64,000 nucleotides of DNA from Varroa destructor (lineage: Eukaryota > Arthropoda > Arachnida > Mesostigmata > Varroidae). The notes under the pieces were generated by a model. That model ran no database searches. It was given only the letters and a program-made list of their open reading frames with translations, and was not told the DNA's origin. Below, piece by piece: positions 37,891 through 50,969 of the stretch (its first letter is position 1; each line of letters starts with the position of its first letter). Made by a program: the position numbers and the translations under genes. Location: the NCBI RefSeq assembly GCF_002443255.2, contig NW_019211456.1, positions 22,995,061 to 23,059,060 on the forward strand, given 5' to 3'.

Positions 37891-37899
37891 AAAATTAAA

Positions 37900-40800
37900 C
37901 CGGTGTTTATTCCGTGTTATTCCGTAAAATTATTTCGTGTGAAATACAGAGATTGTATAAGCCTGTGATAATTTGTGTGGAAATACACCCAAATATTACA
38001 TTTAAATTAGTACTACTCAATTTTTAGAGAAATTGTAATGTTGTTGGACCCTGGATGTCGTCGTCAGCAGAGATGTCGCACAATCTTCCTTGAAAAAAAC
38101 ATAAAAAATCTACTTCGGATGCGTTTTCCTAAATTAGTGATTAGTTTATTGAATTACTATCACCTTTGTTTTAAAATAAGGCTAATTCGGTAAAGAAAGG
38201 AAAAAAAAACTAAGACAATAGAAAGAGAGAGTGCGCTCGTCTGTAGACTACTTGAACTCCTAAACAAACAGTTAGGTACACAATAAGAATTAAGATTATC
38301 AATGTCACTTAGGAGCGCACAAGGGGGAAGAAGATTGCCGTAGACGTCGAGCAGAAGACTGGCAGGCCGTTTACTTGATCTTCCAGTATTCTGGTAATAG
38401 TACTGGCAGACAAATATACGATATATATATATCACAGAGAATCAGAAGGCTTCTCGTCTATACCAGGACGCTTCAGTCGTTCCCTAACAACGTGTCCTTT
38501 CGGGTAGCATTTGAAGTCACATTATGTCGTGGCCCCCGTGAACTAGTCAACTTCTGTTAGGTTAAGTGTGAAAGAGGCATGAAGACAGAAGAATGTCTTG
38601 AAAGACTGAAATGGTACCGCTATATTTGATCGATAATAAAAGTTTGAAAGATGACCGAGGTTCTACCGGAATTTTTTAACAATTCACTTCCATGAGCTCC
38701 ACTATAATATGATGTTTAAACTCAACGCGGTGATACAATAAAATAAGCTTCACTTGAGTTTTCGTTCAGTTCACCAAAGCTGAAATTATGGTTTACTTTC
38801 GAGCTGCTACCCGGCTTAGCTTAACACGTAACAACAATCGGTAAAAGCTTGTTCAAAAAAATATTGCTTTGGCTAGAGGAGTCACAAGATAAATCACGAT
38901 TGGTGGAAGCTGTACTTTCCAGAGGCATGACGAACACGGTAATCGGGGCTTTATCCGTTTCAAGTGTCCTACTTCGTTCTCTCGAAGGGGTGCCTCAGAA
39001 GCATAAGAGTTTCGAGGACCATGGTGGCAATATTTTTGATTGAACAAATAGAAAGGACTTAATGAGAGATGTGCGTTAGTTCAGCGGTTTCTACTTGTAA
39101 AGTTGGCTTTGTTTTGTATCATCCAAGCCAAGTAGAACTTTAATGTGTGCTGGGTACAGGCAATATACTAAGACGTTTACATTGGTCTTATTCAGCTAGC
39201 CAGTTTGTTTGTGAACCGAATTTTCTTAGAGGCGAAATGTGGATGTATGCATACCCTTTACAGATATCGGGCCTCACATTCTAGCATTTAATACGATTAG
39301 GTTGTAGCAAGCGTTCTTTTTTTAGCTACGGTAGTACCCGCAATATCTAGACGGCTTTGACCCCTCTATGGTTTTGGCTGGTTAAATCTTATGATTCATA
39401 CGAACAGCAACATAAGGATACGGTGCCTGCAAGAAATATCTAACCACATAGTCATACAATATCGTCACACATTTTACCTTCTCGATCTACTAATAAGCTG
39501 AACTACACCCGCAATCGGATGCCTTCGTATGATCGATCGTGTTATTTGTTGCGATTTCTTTTGGCAGTCGCGAATAGAACTTCATGTAGTATATTTAGGT
39601 CAGAATGTATATTCTCATGGCCGCATAAATGCACGCGCCTATGCACACGGGACGACTAGAGCAAACTTCTATTCTATACACATAGGTATTATGCCCAGGT
39701 CATAAAACCTGGCTGTGTTCGCCGTACCTGATATTTCAGAAGAATTCTGCTATGGGATGAAGACAACGACTCAAAATAAAACGAAGGGGAACGAACTCAA
39801 CGGATTGCCGACCCTGAGTCGAGGATCAGATCGGCGAGTACAAAAAAGGACGTGATCGGAGAATTCTTCTGAAGGTCCTAACTCTTGCGGACGCTCAGTC
39901 TTTCCCTTATTCTTGGCCGAATTCGGCGACCGTGTCTTTACGAAAACGTCGATAGAATATTTTTGCCAATTCCAGCGTTGCGCGTCGTTAGAAGCTGCCG
40001 GTCAGGCGATAAGGAAAATAGCATTGGGTTCACGCTAGTCCTCTTGATCATATTACACCGAGTGATCGTAGCACTATATTTCAAGCACTATATGTGCGTA
40101 AGATCATAAAGGAGAAAAAAAATATGGCTTGAAAAAACGAGCCCGAGGCATGAAGTGTCCTTCACAGTTCGTTGTATTTTCCGTACTAACTAAATACATC
40201 GAAAGTAGAGGTTCGGCTCCTAATGGATGGGGCTGATTTTTACACATATAAATATATGTGGGGGAAGTGTACGAAATGCATTGTATATTATATGACGAAA
40301 GGTCCAAGCGAGATCGACAAATTGGAAGCAAACGTTTTAGGAGCTTTTTTTTTATTAGTTTATAGAGAAAAAAAAAATAAAAAACTCCATTTAACGTTGC
40401 TATATCCAGTGCACTCCGTAGTCCAATAATCTGATTGACAAAATAAGTAACTGTAAGCTTGCTGACCATCATTAATATACCAGTAACTCTTTGTGATTAT
40501 TTCTAGAAATTGTCATACCAATTGATGAAAAGGGAATGTTCCCCCTCCATGCAAGAATCAACCGTAGAAATGATCACTAGTTTACTTACGATCCACAGTA
40601 TGTGCCTATTGCGGGTAAGACTAATTTTTCGGCGAAAGTTCGTATTTGTGGTGTGGTGTCCAGAGAAAGAGCGGTTATGTTTCCGTACGGTGCGAAACTT
40701 CTATCAAAGCTATTTTATGTGCCTATTCTACAAGCTGGTGGACAAACGGTGAATGGCTAAAGTACCTTAAAGAAGACCACCCATCTACCAGCAAGGTGAT

Positions 40801-42120
40801 AAGCTCAGTTTTCTGGTCCTTTAACTCTAGGATTGGCTGCTTAAATATCTAAATGTATCCACAAGTATACACGTATAACCGCTGTACAGGTACAATTGGG
40901 CCTGTTGGATTACTAACTACCCAGCATGACTGGAGGTGACTCCAGCGGATTCTCACATCACAATGTCGAATCGCTTATATGTGCCATCAAGGCGTCCATA
41001 AACACTTACAAAATTCATATTTAAAACGAGCCTATGACCGATATAGACTTGAATTGAAGCCGCAATCAAGGTGAACGAACTTAGCCTTGAATAAGCATTA
41101 CCGTCAGCAATAATATTTTTAGCACCTACAAAAAACGTTAAATTATCCGTATAATTTTAAAACAGCTCATAAGAAAAATGCGGATTTATATATATATATA
41201 AAGGTGTGGCAAAACATATCAGGCAAAACATCTCTAAATATACGCAATAAATAGTATCGTTGTAATGTGCTACAGGCGATTGGATAGCTCGCACAGTGGA
41301 ACCGCACTACGGAAGAATCCCTGCGGGTTTTTTTGGCTGCTAGCCAACAGGAACAATTCCATTTGTAACAGGAAAGTGCACGATCAGCAACCACGACTTG
41401 CCTCGAAGGTTACAAAGGTAATTCGTTTCCTGCATTTTCAGTCACTCGGTACCTTCTTGAAAGACCCGCCACCTAGAAGCAATCGGCCAGCAGAGAGGCA
41501 CTCCTGTGAGTAACCTAGAAACAATTGGTGAGTTCACACCCGCATAGTAAACTAACAGCTGATTGGACATGGCGAGAGCTGCTGAAGGAAAGCGATCAAA
41601 GCGGGAAAGAAAGCAAAATTGAAACGGGAAAAAAAAGCCAGAAATGCGCTTTGGTCCGATCTGTTCTTCTGCTTGACTTTATAATCGAAATCGTGCCCTG
41701 TTTTCACAAAACGACTTAATCTGGCCAACTCGCTAGCGCCCTGAAGTTGATAGCTGCTGATCGAACTATATAATTTTAAGAACTATGTTTACAAGCAGTC
41801 ATGCTTCATTAAAAACTGATGTAAATTTATAATGAAAAATAGAGCCATTTTTCTATATATGACTTAGCCCATACCACTCTCTGACCGTAGTTAGGCCTAC
41901 ACGCTCTAACCAACTACAAGCAGGCTTCACTTAGGGCGGCATATGGGCTACAATTAATACGGTTCCTTAAAATTGGACACCTTTTCGTTCGTAGCTATTT
42001 AACAAAATCCACCTGAAACATTGGCAGGATTATATAATGTTAATAAAGAGTTACGCAAAAAGCCTGAACTCGTACTCGTCTGTCTGCCTTAGTTCGTTTT
42101 TGTCCTAGAGAGGTTGTTAC
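37900..42120. other. unannotated sequence
   Basis: Frames reach 122 codons (40104-40472, minus), in AT-rich sequence with Phe/Lys/Tyr bias typical of chance. Short TA runs lie near 38420 and 41188. Nothing recognised. Confidence 0.5.
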
Positions 42121-42340
42121 AGTATGGCACTACGGTGTCTATCGATACATATGCATACCTTACGTGCTGAGCGATATTCGAAATCTTTGCACGAAATGCG
42201 TATTACTGCGTACTGGATAGTTAGAAGCTTTCATCATGACTTTTATGGTAATACACTCTACAAAATAACAACAGCACTGACAGACACACAACGGAAGCGT
42301 GTTTCGGCAAGAAGATGTCGCGCAAACAGACAGACTGTGA

Positions 42341-42523
42341 GTTTTCAAACTGAAAAAGGCAAGCGAGTCGTCTCAATGTAAACTATTGCTAGCGCTGCTT
42401 CTGCTACTTCCGTGGCTATTGCCGCCATTCCTTTCACAGCGGAACTGCGATAGGGACGAAAAGCATTCGATTTTGTATTCACAGCTTCAGCTGCTTTGTC
42501 GGCCCCCAAACGGGCTGGTTTGA
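42341..42523 (+). CDS. hypothetical Leu-rich open frame
   Basis: A 60-codon open frame has a basic start (FKLKKASESSQCK), then a run of Leu with few other residues (LLLALLLLLPWLLPPF), then a polar tail. It looks like a signal peptide or membrane anchor but has no ATG. The Leu run comes from a degenerate CTG/CTT triplet-rich stretch of the kind seen in several other GC-richer patches here. A simple-repeat origin is as likely as a gene. Confidence 0.15.
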   Translation, partial: VFKLKKASESSQCKLLLALLLLLPWLLPPFLSQRNCDRDEKHSILYSQLQLLCRPPNGLV

Positions 42524-42529
42524 TTTTTG

Positions 42530-43770
42530 CTTCGTCTGCGAGCTCAGGGTTCTATAGGCCGCCGCTAAGATGTTACTACTTCTGCTCCGGCTGCAAGGGG
42601 CGTCAATCTCTGTTCATCTTTTACGATCGAGTCATGTTCTTCCGACTAGTTATTCCACTCTGCACTGTCCCGAGAGGCTCCTAGAATGAATGGGCCGTTG
42701 TAATAATGGACCTAGCAAAAGAGGTCCCGCCTTCAGGCCACCTACGAAGAGTTGCTCTTTTTTCTCATTCTGTCCACGCTAAACCCTTGGGGTAGCGATG
42801 TTGACCCGTATGGATCGTGACAGCTAAATAGTTAAGTCTCCTTTATCCTTTTTGCGAACTAGGCTGGTTCTGCCTCATTGCGCCCTTACCGATCACTCAA
42901 ATTGGACCTGAGTACCCTTGTGACTACTACCGATGCCTGTCGACAAGCAATGATGCTTCAGCCCGAATGCGCATATAATTGCATTCGGTGATCGTTATTG
43001 TTGATGGTGCTTTGCAACTTTTGAGTATCAACATCATGACCTTTAGAAGAGACGTATATTTGTGTGGTTCCCAGACAGCTAAACGAGATAATGGAAATTG
43101 TTAAAGCGCAATGCATGCATATCTTTGCTGGCCAGAAATGACAGCGAGGTGAGGCGACGTACATATTTAGTGACTTTTTTTTCGAGTGTGTGAAAACGCT
43201 AAGAGCACCCAATTTGCAACCGTTGTGTTTGTTAGTTTAAAATGAAGCAGTAAAGGTAGAAGTCTTTCGGTATTTAGAGCACGATATCGAATGTAGGTTT
43301 GCCGGGATTTTCACTCAATCGACAAGGAAGATCCTCCTTATATACGTACAGGTTACGTGTTCATCACTAACTCCAGCTAGATAATCTTAGCCTTATCGTA
43401 AAATATTTATTCTATTCAACTCAAACAGATCAATATCTTCATCAGCATGAATTGGACGGACAAGCATTAACCTCTCGGACTTTAAGACCTATCCAAGATT
43501 TGTTAGGTTAACAATCGTTGTCGAAGGGTGGCGTGTCACTTTATTGACTTGTCAGGGCTGGCCTTCGTAAACATCTAAACCTTGACCCATCGAGGAAGTG
43601 AGGACGACATAAGCTTAAAAGTCGAACTCTCATTTTTCATGTTCAGTAGACAGGGCGCATAGTGCGGGAGGCGTTATCGGATATCGAATTGAATGTTATA
43701 CGCGGCTTGTTTGCGGTGAAGACGAAATATTGAAATTTGCTCAATATCGTCGTGGTCACACGCTGAACGG
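42530..43770. other. unannotated sequence
   Basis: GC-richer up to about 42.9 kb, then AT-rich. Frames up to 84 codons without a motif. Confidence 0.5.
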
Positions 43771-43779
43771 ATTGTTCAG

Positions 43780-44166
43780 TCAAATGAACGCCGTAGCTCG
43801 GCCTGCCCTGCCGATGTCGACCGCCCTGCGCTGCATATAGGAACCGACCACCAGATTATAGCTCAAAATTAAATTATAATGAAAAATATAATGAGCTTTT
43901 TTAACAAGATCAAATACACCTGTAGCCATTGATGTAATGCTACTTTTTTTTTTCGCGATTTGTACCGAAGTACCTGCCTCAGGACAATCGACGGCCAGTC
44001 GTAGCCGGTCATTCCTGAGCCCTAGAGCTGGTAGACCTTTAAAATTGGTGACTGACGTACCATACACGTGGCACACGTTTGAGACAGAGCATTCTATTCC
44101 TTCCCCTGCTCCCGTGTAGAGTAATTTTGTAATCGAAATATCTACGAAGCCATATATTAGATTCAA
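43780..44166 (-). CDS. longest open frame in the window, unrecognised
   Basis: This is a 128-residue minus-strand frame. It would have to start at TTG, since a stop lies just upstream. Composition is ordinary, with no signal peptide, repeated motif or known domain. A frame of this length is expected a few times by chance in 64 kb at this base composition, so it is listed only because it is the longest. Confidence 0.1.
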   Translation of the reverse strand: MNLIYGFVDISITKLLYTGAGEGIECSVSNVCHVYGTSVTNFKGLPALGLRNDRLRLAVDCPEAGTSVQIAKKKSSITSMATGVFDLVKKAHYIFHYNLILSYNLVVGSYMQRRAVDIGRAGRATAFI

Positions 44167-44169
44167 CGA

Positions 44170-47100
44170 CTATCGAAACTAGAAGTTTTCTACACTTATT
44201 AGAATAATAATAATTATAAATTTACACTAGGTAGCACTATCTGCTGAGTGTCTGTTCCAGTCCTCAAAAAGGCAACATAGTTCCTCGTGATCGAGTTTTA
44301 TCTGTGCCGCGTCAGTAGCAGTGACATCAGCGCACCGTTCATTGTATATCTGTATATTGAATTAAGAAAAGGTCAAAATCAAATGTAGATACATACAGCC
44401 TTGAAACAAGTGTGATCGCACTTGAGGTCGATGTATGAAGGAAAACGAGGTAGGCAAAAGGTTAAGCGCGCGAGATATGGTGAACAAACAGGCTAGAAGT
44501 TCATTCGACCAAAGGAGTAAATGGATGATGATTGTCAAAACGTATTTCATATTCTACAACCAGGCGCTCGCAACTGTAAGTAAGTTCTCATGGTCAGGTA
44601 AAAATCTAAGCTCTACTATCTTGATGTAAAATTCTTTGGTATACTTAATGTACGAAAAGATTTAGTGCTTACTTAATATGCAGATGGCACAGGGGACTCG
44701 AAAAATCGAGGCCATAACAGTTAAACTATATGAGATTCAGGCCTGAAACCTTACTATGCTTTAATCCGACACGTCGGGCCATTCGAGTCGCTTTATAAGT
44801 ACGACGCTTTTTGTCGACTCTTTTATCGCAGCCAATCGACCAATCAGAAACACTTAGACCAATTTGACCAGCTCGTAGCTTCTGCGAACGGTATTACATT
44901 GACAGATTCATCGGCGTATCTTATATATATTATGTGTCCAAAATTATTAAGCGTTCTGGGCATGGTTATCTAAGGTTGCATAAATTATTGCACGTGTTGA
45001 TCGATACGTTGCAATAGCTAAAAGTTTCAAGACATATTGCTACGCGACAACACAAAACGCGTTAGACTAAGAAAAACTTATGCCCGCCGGCCAATCACAA
45101 CAGGGGGCTGTGGAGCGATTATGGGACCACTGATTTGTATTGTTACGTATAGATTCAGTGTAGAAATAAGCGTAAGTTTACCTTTTCGAACCAACCGTAA
45201 ACATATTTTCACCTGCCCTAGTGCCTCCTGTCTAATGAAACTACGTTGAGGTAACGAGCACTCTACTTATTGCAACCGGTGTTAGATACGATGCCGATAA
45301 GAAGCGTGCGGTATAATTTATCGTGCGAGACGTTCTCGCCGCTGCACGTCTAACACTGAGGTCGGCTAACTTAGTTCACCTTGCTAAGTGTCACATGGAC
45401 AATTTACTGTCTATTTCACGATTGGAAAATCTTTGGACAGACATGTTTTAGTGCGAGCTGGACGGTGCGATGTGGCCAACGCCTCACCGACGAGATACGT
45501 TTATAGGTTGAGGCGAATCCATTGATCCTTTCATAGAAACGCTGCCTAATTATGCAGAGATAGATAATTTATAGCTAAGTAATTAACATTTAATGTTTTA
45601 TTATAATCTGATTTCATCATACTGTAGCTGAAATATGGACACTAACTGTATATAGTGTCATAGATAAAACCTTTACGTTAAACTTGAACGAGTTTTGTAC
45701 GGAAGCAACGCCACTTGTTGCATTTGATCTACCGGAGAGTAAATACGCAGGAAGAGACTTATACAAGTTTCTCTAATACATTACATTACATTATTAAATA
45801 GAAAAAAGAGATATTAATCTGCCTTTTGAGAATAGCCACATGTATAAACGTTTTAATTTCACAAAAACGTTATTTTGCAGGACAGGATGGACCTGCTTTT
45901 ACTTGAAAAGGTATTATATATATGGTTACGATCCCTACTGAATTTATTCCTCTGTAACCCTTTGTACAAAAAGAACCTTCGGCTGCGTACTAATAATTTG
46001 CGGATGTCTTCCTATGTACTCTAGCGACAGCACCCAAGTGCGGACCAGTTAGATTTAGATGACAACTCCTACCGCCTTCTATAATCGTAGATATAGAGAG
46101 ACCTCATATGTGGCCGAATGAGTCCAGCTTTAAAATCGAGTACACGACGTATATATTACACTTTCCGCGACACATTGGTCTCAAGTTGACGCCATATCGG
46201 GGGCTGTTCAGAAGTTTTGCAATATTTTTAATGGTCTCTGAATAACTGCATTGCCTATATCTCTAAATGAAAATTAAATTGGCAATTTTCAGATGAGCCA
46301 GAGTTTAAAAATTTGTACTGTATTAAATTCAACCCCCCGCAGATTTCAATAAATGCCTGTATCTGGCAAGCGCAGTTCTCACCAGAACTGAGAGACGCTT
46401 CGAAGATGGCAAAACAACTTAATTCATTTTCGGCATCGAAATGGTTTCGGTCAGAACAGGTAGTTTCCATTCGCGCACATTTTATTTATGTAGGCGGTAT
46501 GCTCCCTATAGCCTGTAGGTGGGCGGTACAAAACTTCTGACAACAGACTGTGATAGCCAACCTTTTAAGGTATCTTCTCGCGCCTACTATGTCTCCACTG
46601 TCCTGTTCCTTGCCACAAATCCAACTGCAGGTATGGGGTGTATATTCTGGACTGGTCGGAATTCAACTTAAATTGCCAGAAGCTTACGTACGGAATGGCT
46701 GTCGTCTGCAATGCAAACGCGATAGTGCCGTATTCTCTTTGAATACAGAATGTGACCAGAACGCAATTTCTACCTACCATAATTAGTTCGTAAGTCGCAA
46801 CTGCTGTAGCAACGACGAACGGTGACGGGTGGTCCAAGTCAGTTTTCGGTGTCAAGATTGCGTTACCATGTCACTATAGACCTCTCGTATAATGTTGTTA
46901 TAAGTACCTACGCCCACGGCAGGATTTGTTATTTATTAAGTCCTGCTGCAATAGAGTCGAGCAAAGAAGTAAGCTACATTCCGTTTAATAAGATAATGAG
47001 CTTCGGTCCATTGCCTAGCTGGGATCGTATACTGTAAAAGAACTGAGTAGTGAAACTTACTATAAGTTACCTTCCCCTTGGTTGCTGCCATTGTGAACAA

Positions 47101-47255
47101 AATGAAATAAACTCAAAAATCTTCTAGACCTTAAAGCGAATATATGTCAGCATCGTCGGCCGTCCTAAATGATTCGTGGCACTGGACAGACGCAAATTTT
47201 AGGCGACTTCATACCTACGCAAGGCATGTGCAACCACAAGTACGGTTTTTCATCG
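44170..47255. other. unannotated sequence
   Basis: A GC-richer stretch at 45.0-45.5 kb and overlapping opposite-strand frames at 46.5-47.0 kb (96 residues minus, 71 plus). None recognised, and both cannot be real. Confidence 0.45.
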
Positions 47256-47257
47256 CT

Positions 47258-47259
<2 letters not shown>

Positions 47260-47335
<76 letters not shown>
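47260..47335. repeat. compound (CT)n(TA)n microsatellite
   Basis: About sixteen CT units run directly into an AT array of about 44 bases with one internal C, ending in an A run. It has the same order and orientation as the loci at 26921 and 50931. Confidence 0.95.
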
Positions 47336-47339
<4 letters not shown>

Positions 47340-47340
<1 letters not shown>

Positions 47341-49960
47341 ACAAACTATAGAGAGTAAAGGTACGAAATACTGAACCATCATTTGCTAGATTTACGCTGT
47401 TGACTGTCCTAATAATAATATGGTTACGATGCTACAAATATCATAGTCCACGCTATTGATTGAAAGACAAAGAAAAAAAATGGGCTGACACGCTTACCCT
47501 AAACGCGTAGCCACGGGTGTCTTAATCTAACCCAGTTTTCTAGGTTTCAAGGTGTACCTCTAGTATCGTTGGTAGGCATTCGATTAGACGGCTGGCTCTC
47601 AGTCATTACAAAACGAAGTCTGTCTAGATCCAATCCCAGCTGGAGTATCTTAACTTACGCTAACGCCATTGTTTCAAGTAAATGAATCAAGGTATGCATA
47701 TCATTACAAAATAGACGCAAATGCGGTTCGGCTCGCATTAACTATATATTTAAGTGCAAAACTATATATTGCCAGATGGCAGGTAAACAATACTTAAAGA
47801 AATAGATTTTTTTCTAAACTTAGAAGCCAGCCGGCCATTTTTACTTTGTGAAATTATAGAGTTCCTGGTGAACGTGCTACAGTTTAGCAGTCGTCAACCA
47901 GGATCAAGTCTGAAAAAAATATTTGCAGTGCCTCAAGCCACGTTCTCCTATAAATGTACTTATGGCCGTAATCCCTGGCATCATGGTCACTGTTAATAAA
48001 AACAAAAAAAAAAAAAAGTAACGAATAAATATCGTTTGTAGTGATGATAGTGCATCGTCTCTACATAATCGTTCGAGCATGTTTTTTTATGGCCAAATAT
48101 CTCAAAAACACTTTCAACACAATTCGAACATTCTGCCTGAATATATGTGTGCCATAGGATTTAACACCAGGAATCATCGATTTCTTCAACAGAAGTCAAT
48201 CGATACATCCTATTATCTAAAGCGCACGAAAAACTAAGCATACAGTCAGCAATGGTGGTTTTTTGCATGCGAAGAGTGGAGGAGAGACCTAATAGGATCC
48301 TGCCATACGATCAATATTTGATCTATATCTAAAATGTATAATTTATATATTTACTAATAAACATTTTTCACAGAATATTTCATATCATTGCTTGAATTGT
48401 AATGAATATTATTGCTTATAAAGAAATATAGGTAAAATTAACAGATATTTGATAATTTAACATAAAAAAATTTGGCCATTGGTTATAGATCTTTGTTCAG
48501 TTCATGGCCCACTTCGATTTTGGCCAAATATTGATGAGATTAAGAAATCATTGATACGTATAAAAATTCAGTAAACAATGCTTGATGATGTTAAATGACT
48601 AATACATATCTAGACACTACTGTCATTTTAAAACTGCCCCGTTTTATATAGCTACCCTTCGATACGAGCTTCTTGGGATACATCGTCGTCTAAATAGGCC
48701 CATGTGCCAGGTGAACTACATGCCATCTGACATAAACTATGCAGATTCGGTTATTATACCGCGATAACGTGCATGGCACGATGAGTCGCAGATGAGCCAA
48801 AAAATTCAATAGCTTCGTTGACTAAGCTACGTTACTCTCCTGAATGTAACGCACGTTTGTGAAGTACGCCAGGCTTTCGACAGCTGCCTTTGGTTGCGGC
48901 GTCGCACTTTTCTACAGACCAATGGATTAATACTTAACAAAAGAGCCCCGTATAATCAAATGAATACCAAACCAACAAACTATTGTCAATTGATTTCATT
49001 CTGTAATATATCGCTGTAGACGTATCGCGCTTTTTTATATTATGCTAGTCTGTATCGTATTTTCTTATATCATAAATCGTCAACCTAAAAAGGGCCCTAA
49101 GTAAAGAAAGCTCGTTATGCCAGAAGAAAAAACAAGCCATGAAGCGTTGCATTGAGTTAAGCCGCTCTGAAATGAGCTTCCAACAAGCACCATTTCAAGC
49201 AGTTCTTCCTGCATATCCAGGCAATGACAAAACCTGAATACGAACGTGTGTATCATATATACATACACTGCCTGAAAAAATAATCCGGCCTTTTGTCAAT
49301 ACCCTGTAGCTATCACAGGAATCTTTTTAAGTACTATAGGTGAGCGTGACGTCACTTTACGTATCCATTTCTGCGAATGAAAATATAGGGTGGTGCTCGC
49401 AATTTAAATGGAGTCCGTGCGTTGTTCCATTAAACCAACTATCCAAACGAATGTATTGGACGAAACGGATCAGAGAATATCGATCTGATCCACTTCGTGT
49501 GGTCCTCTCGTTCTCACGGCTCAATTGTGCTATCGATATTTTCTTCACGATCATATTTACTTATCCAGCCCGTGTATAACGGCGGAAACCAGCGATAGCA
49601 ATTAGAGAGGCACGCAGAGAATTGGACTATTTTTACCTAGAATTTCTGAACTATGCAGTAATCTTGTGTAAATTACTATTACAGAATATAAACAAGATTA
49701 TTTTTAGTATCGTTTCTCCTTAATACCCCATCGGTGAAAAGGAGGGCAATGAGTAAGGTTATGGATAAAACAAGTGATCAGCTATACTTAGCCATGTTCG
49801 TAGGGTATTCGAATATGACGACAATGCTAGCCGCGTTTGATAATTATAACATTTACAAACAGCGTGCTAGCAGCCGTTTACTGAACAGAAAATTGTAATG
49901 TTTTTGGGAATTGTAGGCTCTTACAGTATATAAATGCGCAGCTCACTTCTGAACGTTTTT
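47340..49960. other. unannotated sequence with a possible Tc1-like terminus
   Basis: Mostly AT-rich and plain. At 49266-49300 the sequence CACTGCCTGAAAAAATAA followed by TCCGGCC resembles the outer end of Tc1-like terminal inverted repeats and is preceded by TA. No matching inverted end was found to the right. This is a hint only. Confidence 0.3.
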
Positions 49961-50760
49961 TTTTTATGTAATTCTTCGATGCACGGCGCCGGCTTTTGAA
50001 AGCAGAGAAGGAGAAACAACAGCAAAGTCGAAGAGGCGGTCTGCGGTGATACTTAACCAACTAGGAACTCGGGTCGTGTAAACGTCAACATCTACCACCT
50101 TGCTCGAAGCACACTCGAAGTACGATTCTCTTTTCCAGCAGGCGGAATTCCCCCCTGTCTGCCTTTCTGTATGGCAGCCGCGAACAAGTCCCCGAGAAAA
50201 AAACGAACGCAAAAACGCCTCCAGCTCAGCAGAGTTATTGCTAATCTTAAGTCGTCCCACCGCGGAACAACGCGCTTAACCAAGTAGAGTCCAGGCGGAA
50301 AGGGTGGAGACCGGTAGACGCGTGTCAGAACTGGTCCACCGGTGTAGATAATGATCAGCTCCCTACGCGAGTCGACTAAATCCTGCTAGAGAGAGTGCCT
50401 GTTCCGCGTCTGGTCTGTCTGCTGGTCGGTCGCCTCTCCAGTCCGTCATATCACAGACAGTTGTGCACGACTGTGAACAATTGTGCAACATCGCTAAGAA
50501 TGCTCGAACGGCCACAAGCACAACTGAAAGGCTTTATCACTGAGTAGAGACCTAGTAATGAACTCTGTCTCTGCGACTAGTGCTGCTGCTAAAACCACCG
50601 CCGTTGTGAGTTGATCTCCCTCCTGAGACACTTTCCGGTCGACAAATACCGCCGCAGTTTCTGAGGAAGCTGCATGGAATAAAACCTCGCCTGCGGAGGC
50701 TTCCGTATATGGCGCCTTCCTCTCACCTCATGGAACAGTTAATAAGTACTTTAAGCCACT
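49960..50760. other. CpG-bearing GC-rich patch
   Basis: Among the highest local G+C and CpG contents in the window. It carries overlapping minus-strand frames: 98 residues at 49964-50260 and the 77-codon frame at 50494-50727. It could be a promoter or first-exon region, a gene fragment, or an old repeat. No TATA or initiator arrangement can be asserted. Confidence 0.35.
50494..50727 (-). CDS. hypothetical Ala/Val/Glu-rich open frame
   Basis: A 77-codon stop-free minus-strand frame has balanced, soluble-protein-like composition, with stretches such as EVLFHAASSETAAVFVDRK and QLTTAVVLAAALVAETEF. It lacks an ATG. At its upstream edge the sequence ATGAG followed by GTGAGA matches a consensus 5' splice site, which would place this frame in an intron if used. 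No family recognised. The Ala run comes from a GCA-rich stretch. Confidence 0.18.
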   Translation of the reverse strand, partial: GERKAPYTEASAGEVLFHAASSETAAVFVDRKVSQEGDQLTTAVVLAAALVAETEFITRSLLSDKAFQLCLWPFEHS

Positions 50761-50930
50761 CTAAGGTGAAACAATAAACACAAGAGGAGCCGATATGGGC
50801 AACGTACGTGTACTGTCTCATGGCGCCTTGCATCTGGCTGTCATTTGTCGCGTTCAGCACTGGCGAATACCAGTCAAAGAATCATTTCAACTCTTGAGTG
50901 AAACAAGCTTTCAGATAATTGACAGTTAAC

Positions 50931-50968
50931 TCTCTCTCTCGCTCTCTCTATATATATATATATATATA
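50931..50968. repeat. compound (TC)n(TA)n microsatellite
   Basis: About nine TC units with one G interruption, then ten TA units. It is the third locus with this order and orientation. Confidence 0.95.
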
Positions 50969-50969
50969 G

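Noticed and set aside
40104..40472. 122-residue minus-strand frame
   Set aside because: AT-driven composition, no domain, chance length.
43780..44166. Longest frame (128 residues, minus) as a gene
   Set aside because: No ATG at its start, no motif, and a length expected by chance. Kept only as a very low confidence entry.
46565..47037. Overlapping frames of 96 (minus) and 75 (plus) codons
   Set aside because: Mutually exclusive on opposite strands, neither with recognisable features.
49076..49237. Plus-strand frame with MSFQQAPFQAV, faintly like the FQQDNAP motif of Tc1 transposases
   Set aside because: The catalytic DN is missing, and the frame lies outside the nearby Tc1-like end rather than inside the element it would define.
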